A stretch of DNA of 19,586 bases from Bacillota bacterium (GTDB lineage: Bacteria > Bacillota > Clostridia > Lachnospirales > Lachnospiraceae): assembly GCA_023441965.1 (NCBI GenBank), contig JAEZNB010000052.1, forward strand, positions 1 to 19,586, written 5' to 3'. Shown here one piece after another: positions 7,721-14,717 of this stretch; the stretch's first letter is position 1; every line of letters starts with the position of its first letter. A program made the position numbers and the translations under genes. The notes under the pieces were generated by a model. That model was not told where the DNA came from. It did not search any database and worked only from the letters and a program-made list of their open reading frames with translations.

Positions 7721-8017
7721 CTAATTTAGGAAATAGCTGTATAGTTCAGGAATCTCATCAAGAAGCTTAAGTACGATATCTTTTAGTTCCTTCTCAGACA
7801 TCTTTGACCCTATACGCTTCTTGGCTTCATCAATATATTTTTTCTGTAAATAGGAGTCAAGAACAGCACGTATCTCGGGAATTTTGTTTTCCCATGTATA
7901 AACGTCTGAAGTCAACTTCGAATTAGTCTTGAGCCTGTCAAGTAGAATCCTTCTGTCAGTATTGAATGCTGGACGATAATTTTCGCCGATATGAGCAAAG
8001 AATCGGTCAGCTATGCT
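7721..8017 (-). pseudogene. C-terminal stub of a large BREX protein, probably BrxC
   Basis: About 98 open codons end at 7721, 12 nt before pglZ. A TTG at 7915 could be read as a start, but it has no Shine-Dalgarno and the frame continues upstream with protein-like codons (IADRFFAHIGENYRPAF) to the TGA at 8018. The product is helical and charged (EIRAVLDSYLQKKYI, SEKELKDIVLKLLDEI). The position directly before pglZ is that of brxC (the large P-loop ATPase) in type-4 BREX, so this is most likely the tail of brxC. The assignment is by context, not by recognised domain. The 5' part is lost where phage-derived sequence begins. Confidence 0.5.
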
Positions 8018-8041
8018 TCATGGAAAGGACGGCGAAACGAA

Positions 8042-8764
8042 ATGAACCTCCACAAACTCATTTTGACCAACAATGCTTGCTACAAAGCAGGCCGAACTAT
8101 CACTCCTAAGGGTATCATGGTGCATTCTACCGGGGCAAATAACCCAAACCTCAAACGCTATGTGGGTCCAGATGACGGTCTGTTGGGCAAGAACCAGTAT
8201 AACAACCATTGGAATCAGGATAAGCCGGATGGGCGGCAGGTCTGTGTACATGCCTTTATTGGAAAGCTGGCTAATGGCTCTATCGCAACATACCAAACCC
8301 TCCCGTGGAATCATCGAGGTTGGCATGGTGGCTCCGGTTCAAAAGGCTCAGTCAACGATACTCATATCAGTTTTGAAATTTGTGAAGATGGACTGACCGA
8401 TGCCGCCTACTTCAATGCTGTGTATAAAGAAGCAACTGAATTATGCGCCTATCTTTGCAAAGAGTACAAGCTCGACCCAATGGCAGATGACGTGATCATT
8501 GGGCATTACGAAGGGCATAAGCGCGGTATCGCCAGTAACCATGCCGACCCCGGGCACTGGTTTCCTAAACACGGGAAGTCAATGGATACTTTCCGTGCCG
8601 AAGTTAAAAAGTTGCTGTCAGCAATAGAAGCGCCTACCTCCACCGAACTGAAGAAACTGTACCGAGTTCAAGTCGGTGCATACTCTGTCAAAGCAAATGC
8701 TGACGCCATGCTTAAGAAAGTTAAGGCGGCAGGATTTAAGGATGCTTTCATTAAATATTCTTGA
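8042..8764 (+). CDS. Phage-type N-acetylmuramoyl-L-alanine amidase with SPOR repeat
   Basis: 240 aa. An Amidase_2/PGRP domain (about 20-190) cleaves the lactyl-amide bond between MurNAc and L-Ala in peptidoglycan. Visible: GIMVHSTG with zinc ligand His28, FIGKLANG, NHRGWHGG, ISFEICED, GHYEGHKRGIASNHADPGHW with His167/Asp169 and His172. The C-terminus (about 206-240) is a SPOR-like glycan-binding repeat (YRVQVGAYSVKANADAMLKK). No signal peptide, as is usual for endolysins that depend on a holin. An in-frame ATG at 7991 exists but has no RBS and gives an atypical 17-residue extension; 8042 matches the family start, with AAGGA 13 nt upstream. It is followed by a terminator and the recombinase cluster, a typical prophage end arrangement. 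Confidence 0.87.
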   Translation: MNLHKLILTNNACYKAGRTITPKGIMVHSTGANNPNLKRYVGPDDGLLGKNQYNNHWNQDKPDGRQVCVHAFIGKLANGSIATYQTLPWNHRGWHGGSGSKGSVNDTHISFEICEDGLTDAAYFNAVYKEATELCAYLCKEYKLDPMADDVIIGHYEGHKRGIASNHADPGHWFPKHGKSMDTFRAEVKKLLSAIEAPTSTELKKLYRVQVGAYSVKANADAMLKKVKAAGFKDAFIKYS

Positions 8765-8776
8765 TAACTATTATCA

Positions 8777-8812
8777 AGCCCGCGGAGCGTAAAAACTCTG
8801 CGGGCTTTTTTT
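8777..8812 (+). terminator. Rho-independent terminator after amidase
   Basis: AGCCCGCGGAG pairs with CTCTGCGGGCT (11 bp, one G-T pair), loop CGTAAAAA, followed by a run of seven T. A second perfect inverted repeat, TTGATAA-CTA-TTATCAA (8761-8777), sits over the stop codon just before it. Confidence 0.9.
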
Positions 8813-8869
8813 ATTTATAGGTGTATAAAACGCTCCACTTTTCTCCGTATAGCGAGGAGGTGGTTTCTC

Positions 8870-9109
8870 GTGTTCAATGAACAGAAACTTGAGTTAATGC
8901 GTTGCCCTATTGGCGAAGGGCTGAAAATCGATGGTGAAGTGAACTCTACTCCGCATGAGCAAATGCAGCGCGAAGTTGATTATGTGAGAGCACAGCAAAT
9001 ACTCACTTCTATGCTTGAGAAAGGTCTAATTACCTTGTCGGAATTCAACAAGATAACCGAATTAAATCGCAAAACTTTCTCGCCGCTATTAGCCGAGATT
9101 ATGCCCTGA
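8870..9109 (+). CDS. SHOCT-domain small protein upstream of serine recombinases
   Basis: 79 aa. The C-terminal half (AQQILTSMLEKGLITLSEFN) is the short SHOCT helix-turn-helix-like motif, followed by a tail KTFSPLLAEIMP that recurs in small proteins preceding clostridial large serine recombinases. The start is GTG at 8870, chosen because GAGGAGG ends 9 nt before it. Its role is unknown; the fixed linkage suggests an accessory (directionality or regulatory) factor for the recombinases. It is 60 nt upstream of recombinase 1. Confidence 0.75.
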   Translation: MFNEQKLELMRCPIGEGLKIDGEVNSTPHEQMQREVDYVRAQQILTSMLEKGLITLSEFNKITELNRKTFSPLLAEIMP

Positions 9110-9169
9110 AATCGTTGATATAACTTCGTTTCAGAGGTAATATGTCACACTGACTAAGGAGGTGAGAAT

Positions 9170-10732
9170 TTGAAAAAGGTAACGAAAATTGCTCAAAACA
9201 CAGCCGATTTAACCGAACAGACTAAGTTGCGGGTTGCGGCCTACTGCCGTGTATCTACCGACAGCGATGAACAACTCAAAAGTCTGGATGCTCAAATAAA
9301 GCATTATGAATCCTACGTCAATGCAAATCCTGAGTGGGAGTTCGCCGGGCTCTATTATGATGAGGGCATCTCCGGAACAAAAAAGGAAAAGCGGCCTGAA
9401 TTGCTTCGAATGATTGCAGACTGTGAAGACAGAAAAATAGACCTCATTGTAACGAAGTCTATCAGCAGATTTGCTCGAAATACAACCGATTGTCTTGAAC
9501 TGGTCAGAAAGCTACTTGACCTTGATGTTTTCATTTATTTTAAGAAAGAAAATATTAACACCGGGTCAATGGAAAGCGAACTCATGCTGTTAATCCTGTC
9601 TGGACTGGCCAAAAGCGAATCGGTCTCCATCTCCGAGAACAACAAATGGTCGATTAAGCGCAGATTCCAAAATGGTACATATAAAATATCTTATCCGCCT
9701 TACGGCTATGACAATGTAGACGGTGAAATGGTTATCAATAAGTCTCAAGCTAAAATTGTCCGCTTCATCTTTGCCGAGATTTTGTCCGGCAAGGGTACTC
9801 ACAAAATCGCTAATGAGTTGAACAGACGAAAGGTACCGACCAAAAAAGGCGGTCGTTGGACATCAACGACGATACGCGGGATGGTTAGTAATGAAAAGTA
9901 CACAGGTGATGTCATTTTTCAAAAGACCTATACTGATGAGCACTTCAACCGCCATAACAACAATGGAGAAAAAGACCAATATCTAATTCGAAATCATCAC
10001 GAGCCGATTATCAGTCATGAGGATTTTGAGACCGCACAGGATATTATTGATCAGCGTGCTAAGGAAAAAGGGCTGGAAAAGCAAAACACAAAGTATCAGA
10101 ACCGTTATCCCTTTTCAGGCAAAATCATCTGCGGCCAGTGCGGTGGCACATTTAAACGCAGAAGTCACTCAAGCGGAAGGCATCGAATTGCTTGGTGCTG
10201 CTCCACTCATATTGCAAACATCAAGAAATGCTCTATGAAATATGTGTCGGAGTCCGATTTCGAATACGCATTTGTCACCATGATGAACAAGCTCATTTTC
10301 GGACATGCGGTTGTTCTAAAACCCTTGTTAGTCAGTCTGCGTGGGATGAGTTCCGATGAAACTCTGGAGAGCATTCAAGCGATTGACAAGAAACTCGAAG
10401 AAAACACAGAACAGCGAAATGTTCTGGTTGGGCTGATGACCAAAAAATATCTTGAGCCTGCCGTTTACAATAAGAGCAACAATGAATTGTTGCAAGAGGC
10501 AGAACGGCTACGCCGCCAAAAAGAATCCATAACGCGATTCCTGAATAATGACTTTCAAAACCTAAGTGAGGTCAGCGCTTTGCTGCAGTATGCTACCAAA
10601 GCATCAATGCTAACGGGTTTTGACGGTGAACTGTTTAAACGTTATGTGAAGAAAGTTCTTGTTTATTCTCGTGAAGAAATCGGATTCGAACTAAAATGCG
10701 GCATTACGCTAAAAGAAAGGTTGGTGAGATAA
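9170..10732 (+). CDS. Large serine recombinase 1
   Basis: 520 aa. The N-terminal resolvase domain has LRVAAYCRVSTDS with nucleophile Ser29, the YYDEGISGT segment and ITKSISRFARN (catalytic arginines). A recombinase domain follows (PPYGYDNVDGEMVINKSQAK ... NEKYTGDV), then a zinc ribbon with CGQC and CC/C ligands (about 316-360) and a coiled-coil region (about 385-460) that usually controls synapsis. It would catalyse site-specific integration or excision via a 5'-phosphoserine link. The start is TTG at 9170 with AAGGAGGTGAG upstream. The stop is directly followed by the ATG of the next gene. The family length is normal and no lesion is seen. Confidence 0.92.
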   Translation: MKKVTKIAQNTADLTEQTKLRVAAYCRVSTDSDEQLKSLDAQIKHYESYVNANPEWEFAGLYYDEGISGTKKEKRPELLRMIADCEDRKIDLIVTKSISRFARNTTDCLELVRKLLDLDVFIYFKKENINTGSMESELMLLILSGLAKSESVSISENNKWSIKRRFQNGTYKISYPPYGYDNVDGEMVINKSQAKIVRFIFAEILSGKGTHKIANELNRRKVPTKKGGRWTSTTIRGMVSNEKYTGDVIFQKTYTDEHFNRHNNNGEKDQYLIRNHHEPIISHEDFETAQDIIDQRAKEKGLEKQNTKYQNRYPFSGKIICGQCGGTFKRRSHSSGRHRIAWCCSTHIANIKKCSMKYVSESDFEYAFVTMMNKLIFGHAVVLKPLLVSLRGMSSDETLESIQAIDKKLEENTEQRNVLVGLMTKKYLEPAVYNKSNNELLQEAERLRRQKESITRFLNNDFQNLSEVSALLQYATKASMLTGFDGELFKRYVKKVLVYSREEIGFELKCGITLKERLVR

Positions 10733-11164
10733 ATGAGCCATATACCATTTGGCTACCGTATTGAAAACGGAAAAGCCGTAATTGATAAAGAGGCTGCAGA
10801 GCAGATAAAAACATTGTTCCAATCTTACCTGAGCGGCGATTCCTTGGCGACAGCAGCTAAGAAAGCAGGTATTAAAGCTTTCCATTCCGGTATCGGCAGG
10901 ATGCTACGAAATACCCGATACCTCGGTGATGAGTTTTATCCGCCGATTATTGACAAAGACACTTTCAATACTGCCGAAGCAGAACGAATTATGCGGGCGG
11001 AAAGACTCGGCCGTACCAAAAAGTTTATACAAGAAAAAGAGGTCGTTTATCCTACCATCTTTCGCATGAAAGAAGGAACAGAGGAACTCGACGACCCCTT
11101 CGGGCAGGCGGAATACGCCTACAGTTTAATTGAAATAGAGGTGAACAAGAATGGCAGTCAGTAA
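10733..11164 (+). CDS. Recombinase-domain protein lacking the catalytic domain
   Basis: 143 aa. It begins directly in a recombinase domain (IPFGYRIENGKAVIDKEAAE, ATAAKKAGIKAFHSGIGRML, RNTRYLGDEFYPPIIDKDTF). It has no resolvase domain, no nucleophilic serine motif and no zinc ribbon. It starts at the base after the stop of recombinase 1 and its end overlaps recombinase 2 by 14 bp, so all three are translated together. It has its own ATG with GGTGAG before it and is not a frameshifted piece of recombinase 1, which has its own recombinase domain. It probably binds att DNA or modulates the large recombinases (inference). Confidence 0.82.
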   Translation: MSHIPFGYRIENGKAVIDKEAAEQIKTLFQSYLSGDSLATAAKKAGIKAFHSGIGRMLRNTRYLGDEFYPPIIDKDTFNTAEAERIMRAERLGRTKKFIQEKEVVYPTIFRMKEGTEELDDPFGQAEYAYSLIEIEVNKNGSQ

Positions 11165-12713
11165 AAATGTCACAGTGATTCCGGCAAGAAAGCATACTCG
11201 CAAGAGCAAGGACGAGGAAAAACCGAAGCTGCGCGTTGCTGCTTACTGCCGTGTTTCCACAGACAGCGAGGAGCAGGCTACCAGCTATGACACACAGATT
11301 GAGCATTACACCGCCTACATACAAGGGCACCCCGACTGGGTGCTGGCGGGAATCTTTGCGGATGACGGAATCTCGGGCACCAACACCAAGAAGCGCGAGG
11401 AATTCAACCGCATGATTGACGAGTGCATGGCCGGCAATATCGATATGATTATCACAAAGTCCATTAGCCGATTTGCCCGAAATACGCTGGACTGCTTGAA
11501 ATATATCCGTCAGCTGAAGGATAAGAACATCCCGGTCTATTTTGAGAAAGAAAACATCAACACCATGGATTCCAAGGGCGAGGTTATGCTCACGATTATG
11601 GCGTCCCTTGCACAACAGGAAAGCCAGTCCTTAAGTCAGAATGTGAAGCTGGGCTTGCAATACCGCTACCAGCAGGGCGAAATCCAAGTCAACTGTGCAC
11701 GGTTCCTCGGTTATACCAAGGATGAAAATAAGCGCCTTGTGGTTGTACCCGAAGAAGCCGAAATCGTAAAGCGCATTTATCGAGAATACCTTGAGGGTGC
11801 AAGTATGCTGAAGATTGCCCGGGGGTTAGAGGCCGACGGTATTCTGAACGGTGCAGGCAATGAGCGCTGGCACACCAGTAACATTAATAATATTCTACGA
11901 AACGAAAAGTACATCGGAGATGCTCTCTTGCAGAAAACCTACACGGTTGATTTTCTTACAAAAAAGCGGGTTAAGAACAACGGTATCGTTCCGCAGTACT
12001 ATGTAGAGAACAGCCATGAAGCCATCATCCCGCGTGAAGTTTTCATGCAGGTGCAGGAAGAGCTTATCCGCCGCCGTATTGTACACACAAGCCCGAACGG
12101 CAAGACCAGAACCTTTAGCAGCAACCATGTCTTTGCTCAGATAATCATCTGCGGCAAATGTGGTGAGGTTTTTCGCAGGGTGCATTGGAACAACAGAGGT
12201 AAGAAGTCCATCGTCTGGCGCTGTGTCAGCCGATTAGAAAACACCGGCCTATTCTGCGATGCTCGCACGGTACTGGAGAGCACCATTGAGCAAGTGCTGG
12301 TCACCGCTATCAATCAGACGCTCTGCGACAAAGACTCTTTCCTCACAACTCTGCGGGACAACATCGCAACCGTCATAAATCGAGAAAGCGACAAGGCCTT
12401 GGCGGATATCGATAAGCGGCTGGAGGAACTGCAAACAGAGCTTCTGAAGCTGGCCACTTCTAATGCGGATTATGATAAAGTTGGCGATGAGATTCACCAC
12501 CTGCGTGACCAAAAGCAGAAGCTGCTTCTTGAAAATGCTAACCGTGATGAACTCAAAAAGCGTATGGCTGATATGAGCACATTCCTAAAGAAGCGGTCCA
12601 CCGCCCTCGCCGAATACGACGAGCAGCTTGTCCGGCGGTTGATTGAAAAGGTTACGGTCTTCGAGGACAAATTCACCGTGGAGTTTAAGTCTGGTTTGTC
12701 AGTTAATATATAG
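11151..12713 (+). CDS. Large serine recombinase 2
   Basis: 520 aa with the same architecture as recombinase 1: KLRVAAYCRVSTDSEEQ with nucleophile Ser36, ADDGISGTN, ITKSISRFARN, KENINTMDSKGE, a recombinase domain ending LRNEKYIGDALLQKTYT, a zinc ribbon (ICGKCGEVFRR, then CVSR and FCDA), and a C-terminal coiled coil (about 420-490). The catalytic domain is clearly homologous to recombinase 1 but the rest is divergent, so this is an old pair rather than a recent duplication. Codon use is more GC-rich than in recombinase 1 by eye. It is followed by a terminator. Confidence 0.92.
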   Translation: MAVSKNVTVIPARKHTRKSKDEEKPKLRVAAYCRVSTDSEEQATSYDTQIEHYTAYIQGHPDWVLAGIFADDGISGTNTKKREEFNRMIDECMAGNIDMIITKSISRFARNTLDCLKYIRQLKDKNIPVYFEKENINTMDSKGEVMLTIMASLAQQESQSLSQNVKLGLQYRYQQGEIQVNCARFLGYTKDENKRLVVVPEEAEIVKRIYREYLEGASMLKIARGLEADGILNGAGNERWHTSNINNILRNEKYIGDALLQKTYTVDFLTKKRVKNNGIVPQYYVENSHEAIIPREVFMQVQEELIRRRIVHTSPNGKTRTFSSNHVFAQIIICGKCGEVFRRVHWNNRGKKSIVWRCVSRLENTGLFCDARTVLESTIEQVLVTAINQTLCDKDSFLTTLRDNIATVINRESDKALADIDKRLEELQTELLKLATSNADYDKVGDEIHHLRDQKQKLLLENANRDELKKRMADMSTFLKKRSTALAEYDEQLVRRLIEKVTVFEDKFTVEFKSGLSVNI

Positions 12714-12750
12714 ACTAATGAAAAAAGTATCAATAGCCAAATAACTGTTT

Positions 12751-12783
12751 GGGGATGTTTCAAACTGATAACATCCCCTTTTT
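12751..12783 (+). terminator. Rho-independent terminator after recombinase cluster
   Basis: GGGGATGTT pairs perfectly with AACATCCCC (9 bp), loop of 10 nt, followed by five T. It insulates the pst operon from the recombinase genes. Confidence 0.88.
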
Positions 12784-12855
12784 CTAATATTAGAAGTTAC
12801 AATTAAAAATAGTTTCACCATATACCCCCAAAAGCGCACATGCATTTGTATAAAT

Positions 12856-12895
12856 TTAACCTCGATTTTACAATAAAATAAGTATCCACTTTACA
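12856..12895 (+). promoter_or_regulatory. Candidate PhoP box / promoter region of pst operon
   Basis: Three TTTACA-like hexamers occur: TTAACC (12856), TTTACA (12867) and TTTACA (12890), spaced 11 and 23 nt, so on one helix face. Gram-positive PhoP binds tandem TTnACA-type repeats with about 11-nt period. TTGTAT (12846), 17 nt, TACAAT (12869) could be a sigma-A promoter overlapping the boxes. The operon encodes its own PhoP/PhoR, so autoregulation under phosphate limitation is likely. Site call is tentative. Confidence 0.4.
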
Positions 12896-12943
12896 ATAAT
12901 CTTTTAATATGTAATCAAATAAATGAAAAAGGAGATTATTTAG

Positions 12944-13819
12944 ATGAGGTATTTAAAATTATTAGCAGCCATTCTAACCTGCATGACAGTTTTCACTTCC
13001 TTTGCGGGTTGTGCCACAAAAAGCGGATTTGATATGAGCAGTGAAATAACCGTCATATCTCGTGAAGACGGTTCGGGAACACGAGGTGCGTTTGTTGAAT
13101 TGTTCGGCATTGAACAAAAGAATGCAAATGGTGAAAAAGTGGATTATACCGTTTCGACCGCAGACATCACACAAAGCACCGGAGTTATGATTACAAGTGT
13201 CTCGCAAAACGCTCATGCAATCGGATATATTTCGCTCGGTTCGTTAAATGATAGTGTTAAGGCGCTAAAAATCGATGGCGCCAAGGCAACTGTCGAAAAC
13301 ATCAAAAATGGCAGTTATAAAATTTCTCGCCCCTTCAACATTGCCACAAAAGAGAACTTATCCGAAGTAGCAAAGGATTTTGTTGACTTTATATTATCCG
13401 AAGATGGACAAAAAATTGTGGAACAAAACGGATATATCGCCGCATCGGATGCAGCAGCTTTTAGCGGAAAGAAACCGTCGGGTAAAATAACAATTGCAGG
13501 CTCGTCATCGGTTACCCCCGTGATGGAAAAGCTGAAGGAAGCGTATCTGGCTATCAACACAAACGCTAACATTGAAATCAATCAAAGTGACTCCACCACC
13601 GGCGTAAACAGTGTTATTAACAATATTTGTGATATCGGAATGTCAAGCCGTGAACTGAAAGAAAGCGAAATCGCAAACGGTATTACCTCCACCACAATTG
13701 CAATTGATGGGATTGCGGTAATCGTGAATAAAAAGAATACTGTAGATAGTCTCTCAGCCGAGCAAGTAAAGAAGATATATACCGGTGAAGCCGTAAGGTG
13801 GTCTGATGTTGCCCAGTAA
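12944..13819 (+). CDS. pstS: Phosphate ABC transporter binding lipoprotein PstS, permuted domain order
   Basis: 291 aa. The lipoprotein signal ends FAGC (Cys23). It binds phosphate outside the cell and delivers it to PstCAB. In ordinary PstS the segment AGSTSVxPVxxK comes first and SREAGSGTRGAF second. Here SREDGSGTRGAF is at residues 39-50, followed by the usual C-lobe strings HAIGYISLGSL, NIKNGSYKISRPF and DFILSEDGQKIVEQNGYI. Only then (from about 179) comes GKITIAGSSSVTPVMEKL (Ser187-189), with IGMSSRELKESE, IDGIAVIVNKKN and IYTGEAVRWSDV at the extreme C-terminus. All phosphate-contacting motifs seem present, but the chain is circularly permuted. ATG at 12944 has AAAGGAG 9 nt upstream. 40 nt to pstC. 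Confidence 0.9.
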   Translation: MRYLKLLAAILTCMTVFTSFAGCATKSGFDMSSEITVISREDGSGTRGAFVELFGIEQKNANGEKVDYTVSTADITQSTGVMITSVSQNAHAIGYISLGSLNDSVKALKIDGAKATVENIKNGSYKISRPFNIATKENLSEVAKDFVDFILSEDGQKIVEQNGYIAASDAAAFSGKKPSGKITIAGSSSVTPVMEKLKEAYLAINTNANIEINQSDSTTGVNSVINNICDIGMSSRELKESEIANGITSTTIAIDGIAVIVNKKNTVDSLSAEQVKKIYTGEAVRWSDVAQ

Positions 13820-13859
13820 AGCAAGCAGTGAACCGACCCGGCATAACGGAGGTCTACAA

Positions 13860-14717
13860 ATGAAAAAGGCAAAGTTAAAAGAGCAAATGATGCAAATTGT
13901 ATTCTTAATTTCAGCCTGCATTTCCATACTTGCTGTTGCTCTTATCTGTATATTCATATTTATTAACGGAATTCCGGCAATGGCTGAAGTGGGTGTATTT
14001 CGGTTTTTATCAGGCTCCCAGTGGGAACCGTCAAACGATATTTACGGCATATTTCCCATGATACTCGGCAGCCTGTACGTTACAGCCGGTGCTATTATAA
14101 TCGGAGTGCCCGTAGGAATACTTACAGCGGTATTTATGGCCCGTTTCTGCCCCAAAAAATTATATAGGATTATTAAGCCGGCAGTTGATTTACTCGCAGG
14201 GATTCCATCTGTTGTATACGGTTTTTTCGGGTTGATGGTGATTGTTCCTTTTATCCGTGACTTTCTCGGAGGTAGCGGCTCAAGTATGTTAGCTGCTTCT
14301 ATTGTTCTGGGTATTATGATACTTCCCACTGTAATCAGCGTATCCGAGGCAGCCATACGGGCAGTTCCTGAAAGCTATTATGAAGGGGCACTGGCTTTAG
14401 GAGCGACTCATGAAAGAAGCGTTTTTTTCACAGTAGTTCCGGTGGCAAAATCCGGCATTTTGGCAGGAGTTATTCTCGGAATAGGGCGCGCCGTAGGTGA
14501 AACAATGGCGGTTGTTATGGTAGCAGGTAATCAAGCAATCATTCCATCAAGTGTTCTGAAGGGATTAAGAACACTGACAGCAAATATAGTGCTTGAAATG
14601 GGATATGCCGCCGATTTGCACAGAGGGGCTCTGATTGCAACCGCAGCTATATTATTTGTTTTTATTTTGATTATCAACCTTACCTTCTCCTTAATCAAAA
14701 GGAGGTCGAAATCTTGA
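13860..14717 (+). CDS. pstC: Phosphate ABC transporter permease PstC
   Basis: 285 aa, six predicted TM segments. PstC and PstA form the transmembrane channel. Visible: GIPSVVYGFFGL, and the EAA-type coupling loop EGALALGATHERSVFFTVV-P with GILAGVILGIGRAVGETMAV, diagnostic of PstC. The start is ATG at 13860 with GGAGGT 6 nt upstream; an earlier in-frame ATG at 13806 lies inside pstS and is not favoured. The stop overlaps the pstA start by 4 bp. Confidence 0.95.
   Translation: MKKAKLKEQMMQIVFLISACISILAVALICIFIFINGIPAMAEVGVFRFLSGSQWEPSNDIYGIFPMILGSLYVTAGAIIIGVPVGILTAVFMARFCPKKLYRIIKPAVDLLAGIPSVVYGFFGLMVIVPFIRDFLGGSGSSMLAASIVLGIMILPTVISVSEAAIRAVPESYYEGALALGATHERSVFFTVVPVAKSGILAGVILGIGRAVGETMAVVMVAGNQAIIPSSVLKGLRTLTANIVLEMGYAADLHRGALIATAAILFVFILIINLTFSLIKRRSKS

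Larger units (their letters stand above)
2788..8017 (-). other. BREX type-4-like defence cluster, 5'-truncated
   Basis: The minus-strand operon reads: stub of a large protein, pglZ, a small two-CxxC gene, brxL, cysteine desulfurase, with gaps of 21 nt or less. In the accepted BREX classification type 4 consists of brxP (PAPS-reductase-like), brxC, pglZ and brxL. The presence of PglZ and BrxL, the absence of a PglX methylase in the surviving part, and the attached desulfurase fit type 4. brxP and nearly all of brxC are not in the window. No separate promoter is evident upstream of pglZ. Confidence 0.65.
8042..12783 (+). mobile_element. Phage or integrative-element remnant: lysis plus serine-recombinase module
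   Basis: Amidase, SHOCT protein, serine recombinase, catalytic-null recombinase and serine recombinase lie on one strand and end in a terminator. No structural, replication or holin genes remain beside the amidase, whose upstream side is fused to a truncated BREX gene. No attachment-site duplication could be seen by eye. Confidence 0.6.

Noticed and set aside
7721..7915. A stand-alone 64-aa gene starting at TTG 7915
   Set aside because: No Shine-Dalgarno precedes the TTG, and protein-like codons continue in frame upstream to 8017. A truncated larger gene explains it better.
2788..8017. A complete Dnd phosphorothioation system
   Set aside because: Only the desulfurase is Dnd-like. No DndB, C, D or E product is present; the neighbours are PglZ and BrxL.
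7991..8042. Earlier ATG (7991) as the amidase start
   Set aside because: No RBS before it, it overlaps the BREX gene tail, and the added 17 residues do not resemble amidase N-termini.
8761..8777. TTGATAA-CTA-TTATCAA as a recombinase attachment core
   Set aside because: A perfect palindrome over the amidase stop beside a terminator is more simply part of the transcript-end structure; no second copy was found near the other end of the module.
10733..11164. Frameshifted C-terminal piece of recombinase 1
   Set aside because: Recombinase 1 is full length with its own recombinase domain, zinc ribbon and coiled coil, and this gene has its own start.
13806..13859. Longer PstC starting at ATG 13806
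   Set aside because: This ATG lies inside pstS without RBS; ATG 13860 has GGAGGT at the right distance and the usual PstC N-terminus.
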